In this document: piece after piece, positions 32,193 to 32,949 of the stretch
Numbering within the stretch: position 1 is the stretch's first letter
How the letters are laid out: each line of letters starts with the position of its first letter
Source of the DNA: a virus
Virus record (IMG/VR): IMGVR_UViG_3300027704_000085
Span: 1-32,949 of that record
Direction: 5' to 3' (one strand)
DNA: 32,949 nucleotides
Position numbers and translations under genes: made by a program
The notes under the pieces: model-generated
What the model was told of the DNA's origin: nothing
Database searches by the model: none
The model's input: only the letters and a program-made list of their open reading frames with translations

Positions 32193-32870
32193 CTAAAATT
32201 GCACCCCTCGAATGACACCGCGTACGGTGATCTTTGGGTCTGCTAAATTAATCGTTGTACTTATGCCTACGACAGTCGGATGATGGGTCTCTACCTCATC
32301 TCCATTGATACTGGTAACGACACGAATAATGCAGGAGTCTTTTCCATAACGGACTAGAACCTGATTACCTTTTTCCCACTTTGCTAGTGGCTCTATTATG
32401 GCGTATTCGCCCACACTGTAGCGTGGTGAGTACTCGTCTGTATCAATCTCGACCGCAAAGGCTTCTGAGATTGCTAACGTCATGATATTTACTGTTTTCC
32501 CTGTAACGGTTCTCCCCGTTAATGTTAATGACACTGGAATTTCCATACTCTTTGTCGGCGTAACTGCATGTAGGATCTTGTACTCATCAAGTCCTGCTAC
32601 CAACAAACTCAAATCGCATCGAATCAGGCTTGCTAAAGAAAGCACCATCATCGGATTAACTGCAACTGTGCCGTGCAACATCTGACTAAACATTGGCTGG
32701 GTAATGCCAAGTTGTTTAGCTGCGTTTTGTTGAGTAAGGTCTTGTCCAGACTTCTTGTTCTTATAGTCATTCCATGAGTTAGTAATACGCCGCGACATCT
32801 CAAGGGAATCCTTGGATAGACTTCGTTTACTGGAGGGCGGTGCGCCCGTTTTTGTTTTTAATGTGGTCAT
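32193..32870 (-). CDS. Phage repressor: XRE-type HTH plus S24-like domain lacking the catalytic dyad
   Basis: This encodes 225 residues from ATG 32870 with GGAGG 9 bases upstream. A basic N-terminal arm (1-40) is followed by an HTH (about 45-95; LTQQNAAKQLGITQPMFSQM). The C-terminal domain (about 132-222) has the S24/LexA layout, with strand AFAVEIDTDEYSPRYSVGEY, then GNQVLVRYGKDSCIIRVV. The usual GDSM Ser is E146 and the usual Lys (VKR) is I182, so autocleavage seems impossible and the domain probably serves only for dimerisation. It is the best candidate to bind the TATWAGC-N3-GCTWATA palindromes. Induction would have to come from another factor. Confidence 0.8.
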   Translation of the reverse strand: MTTLKTKTGAPPSSKRSLSKDSLEMSRRITNSWNDYKNKKSGQDLTQQNAAKQLGITQPMFSQMLHGTVAVNPMMVLSLASLIRCDLSLLVAGLDEYKILHAVTPTKSMEIPVSLTLTGRTVTGKTVNIMTLAISEAFAVEIDTDEYSPRYSVGEYAIIEPLAKWEKGNQVLVRYGKDSCIIRVVTSINGDEVETHHPTVVGISTTINLADPKITVRGVIRGVQF

Positions 32871-32949
32871 CTGATTCCGCCTCCATACAGTGTTGAATTA
32901 GCCAACGAGCAATGTCCTTTGCTGGTAATACATTAGCTTTATTCAAGAC
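32827..32949 (-). CDS. Possible partial gene upstream of the repressor (5' end outside or at window edge)
   Basis: An open frame runs from the right edge to a stop at 32827-32829, reading NKANVLPAKDIARWLIQHCM and then EAESDDHIKNKNGRTALQ. A TTG lies at the edge and the frame may extend beyond it. It overlaps the repressor start by 44 bases and contains its ribosome site. The first part (AKDIARWLI) looks like a real protein segment, but support is thin. Confidence 0.35.
   Translation of the reverse strand, partial: VLNKANVLPAKDIARWLIQHCMEAESDDHIKNKNGRTALQ

Overview
The window looks like about 33 kb of a temperate tailed phage, probably short-tailed (podovirus-like) and probably marine. The marine assignment rests on family recognition: a capsid protein of the N4 gp56/DUF4043 type, tail proteins built of SYTGNG repeats (DUF7483 type), and tiny Lys-rich proteins of a kind I recall from marine phages. 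The host is inferred only. A 22-bp piece matching the 3' end of a bacterial tRNA (probably tRNA-Leu) lies next to the integrase and would fit a marine gammaproteobacterium. Both sides of this piece are phage genes, so I read it as attP in a non-integrated or circular phage genome rather than a prophage end. No searches were run; family names come from reading the translations.

Layout, plus strand. Bases 1-1040 hold the 3' part of the major capsid gene and a strong terminator. Bases 1054-3142 hold a small head gene, two adaptor or tail-tube candidates and a GNAT-like protein in the position of T7 gp13. Bases 3135-12279 form an ejection (internal virion) module of four proteins, ending in a 1887-residue giant with an embedded HEXXH zinc-peptidase motif. 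Bases 12352-22361 are a receptor-binding region. It starts with a baseplate-type domain protein, an 18-residue-repeat protein and two further tail proteins. Then come two fibre + DUF7483 cassettes and a third DUF7483 copy, which look like tandem duplications. Bases 22383-23439 hold a tail-chaperone-like gene and small basic proteins. Bases 23450-25134 include the lysis group: holin-like protein, XhlA-like membrane protein and M15 endolysin. Bases 25134-29203 hold two large virion proteins, one with a cupredoxin-like copper site and one with gpJ-like, FN3 and glycine-rich adhesin parts. Bases 29231-30173 encode a PhoH-like ATPase and a small membrane protein.

Layout, minus strand. From 32949 down to 30401 lies the lysogeny block: a repressor with HTH and an S24-like domain that lacks the catalytic dyad, a 66-residue unknown, a DUF3310 protein, an excisionase, and a tyrosine integrase overlapping the excisionase gene. 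The 227-bp gap at 30174-30400 between the convergent blocks is attP, with five TTGCTGCGG-like arm sites around the tRNA-derived core.

The most unexpected signal is a palindrome, TATWAGC-N3-GCTWATA, in four intergenic gaps (two perfect copies of TATAAGC-N3-GCTTATA, two with the same one-base variant half-site), plus one weaker copy. It has the size and symmetry of a phage-repressor operator. It lies inside the late region and directly before the DUF3310-xis-int genes, which suggests a dispersed operator (stoperator-like) network. Portal, terminase, replication genes and the rest of the immunity region are not in this window.
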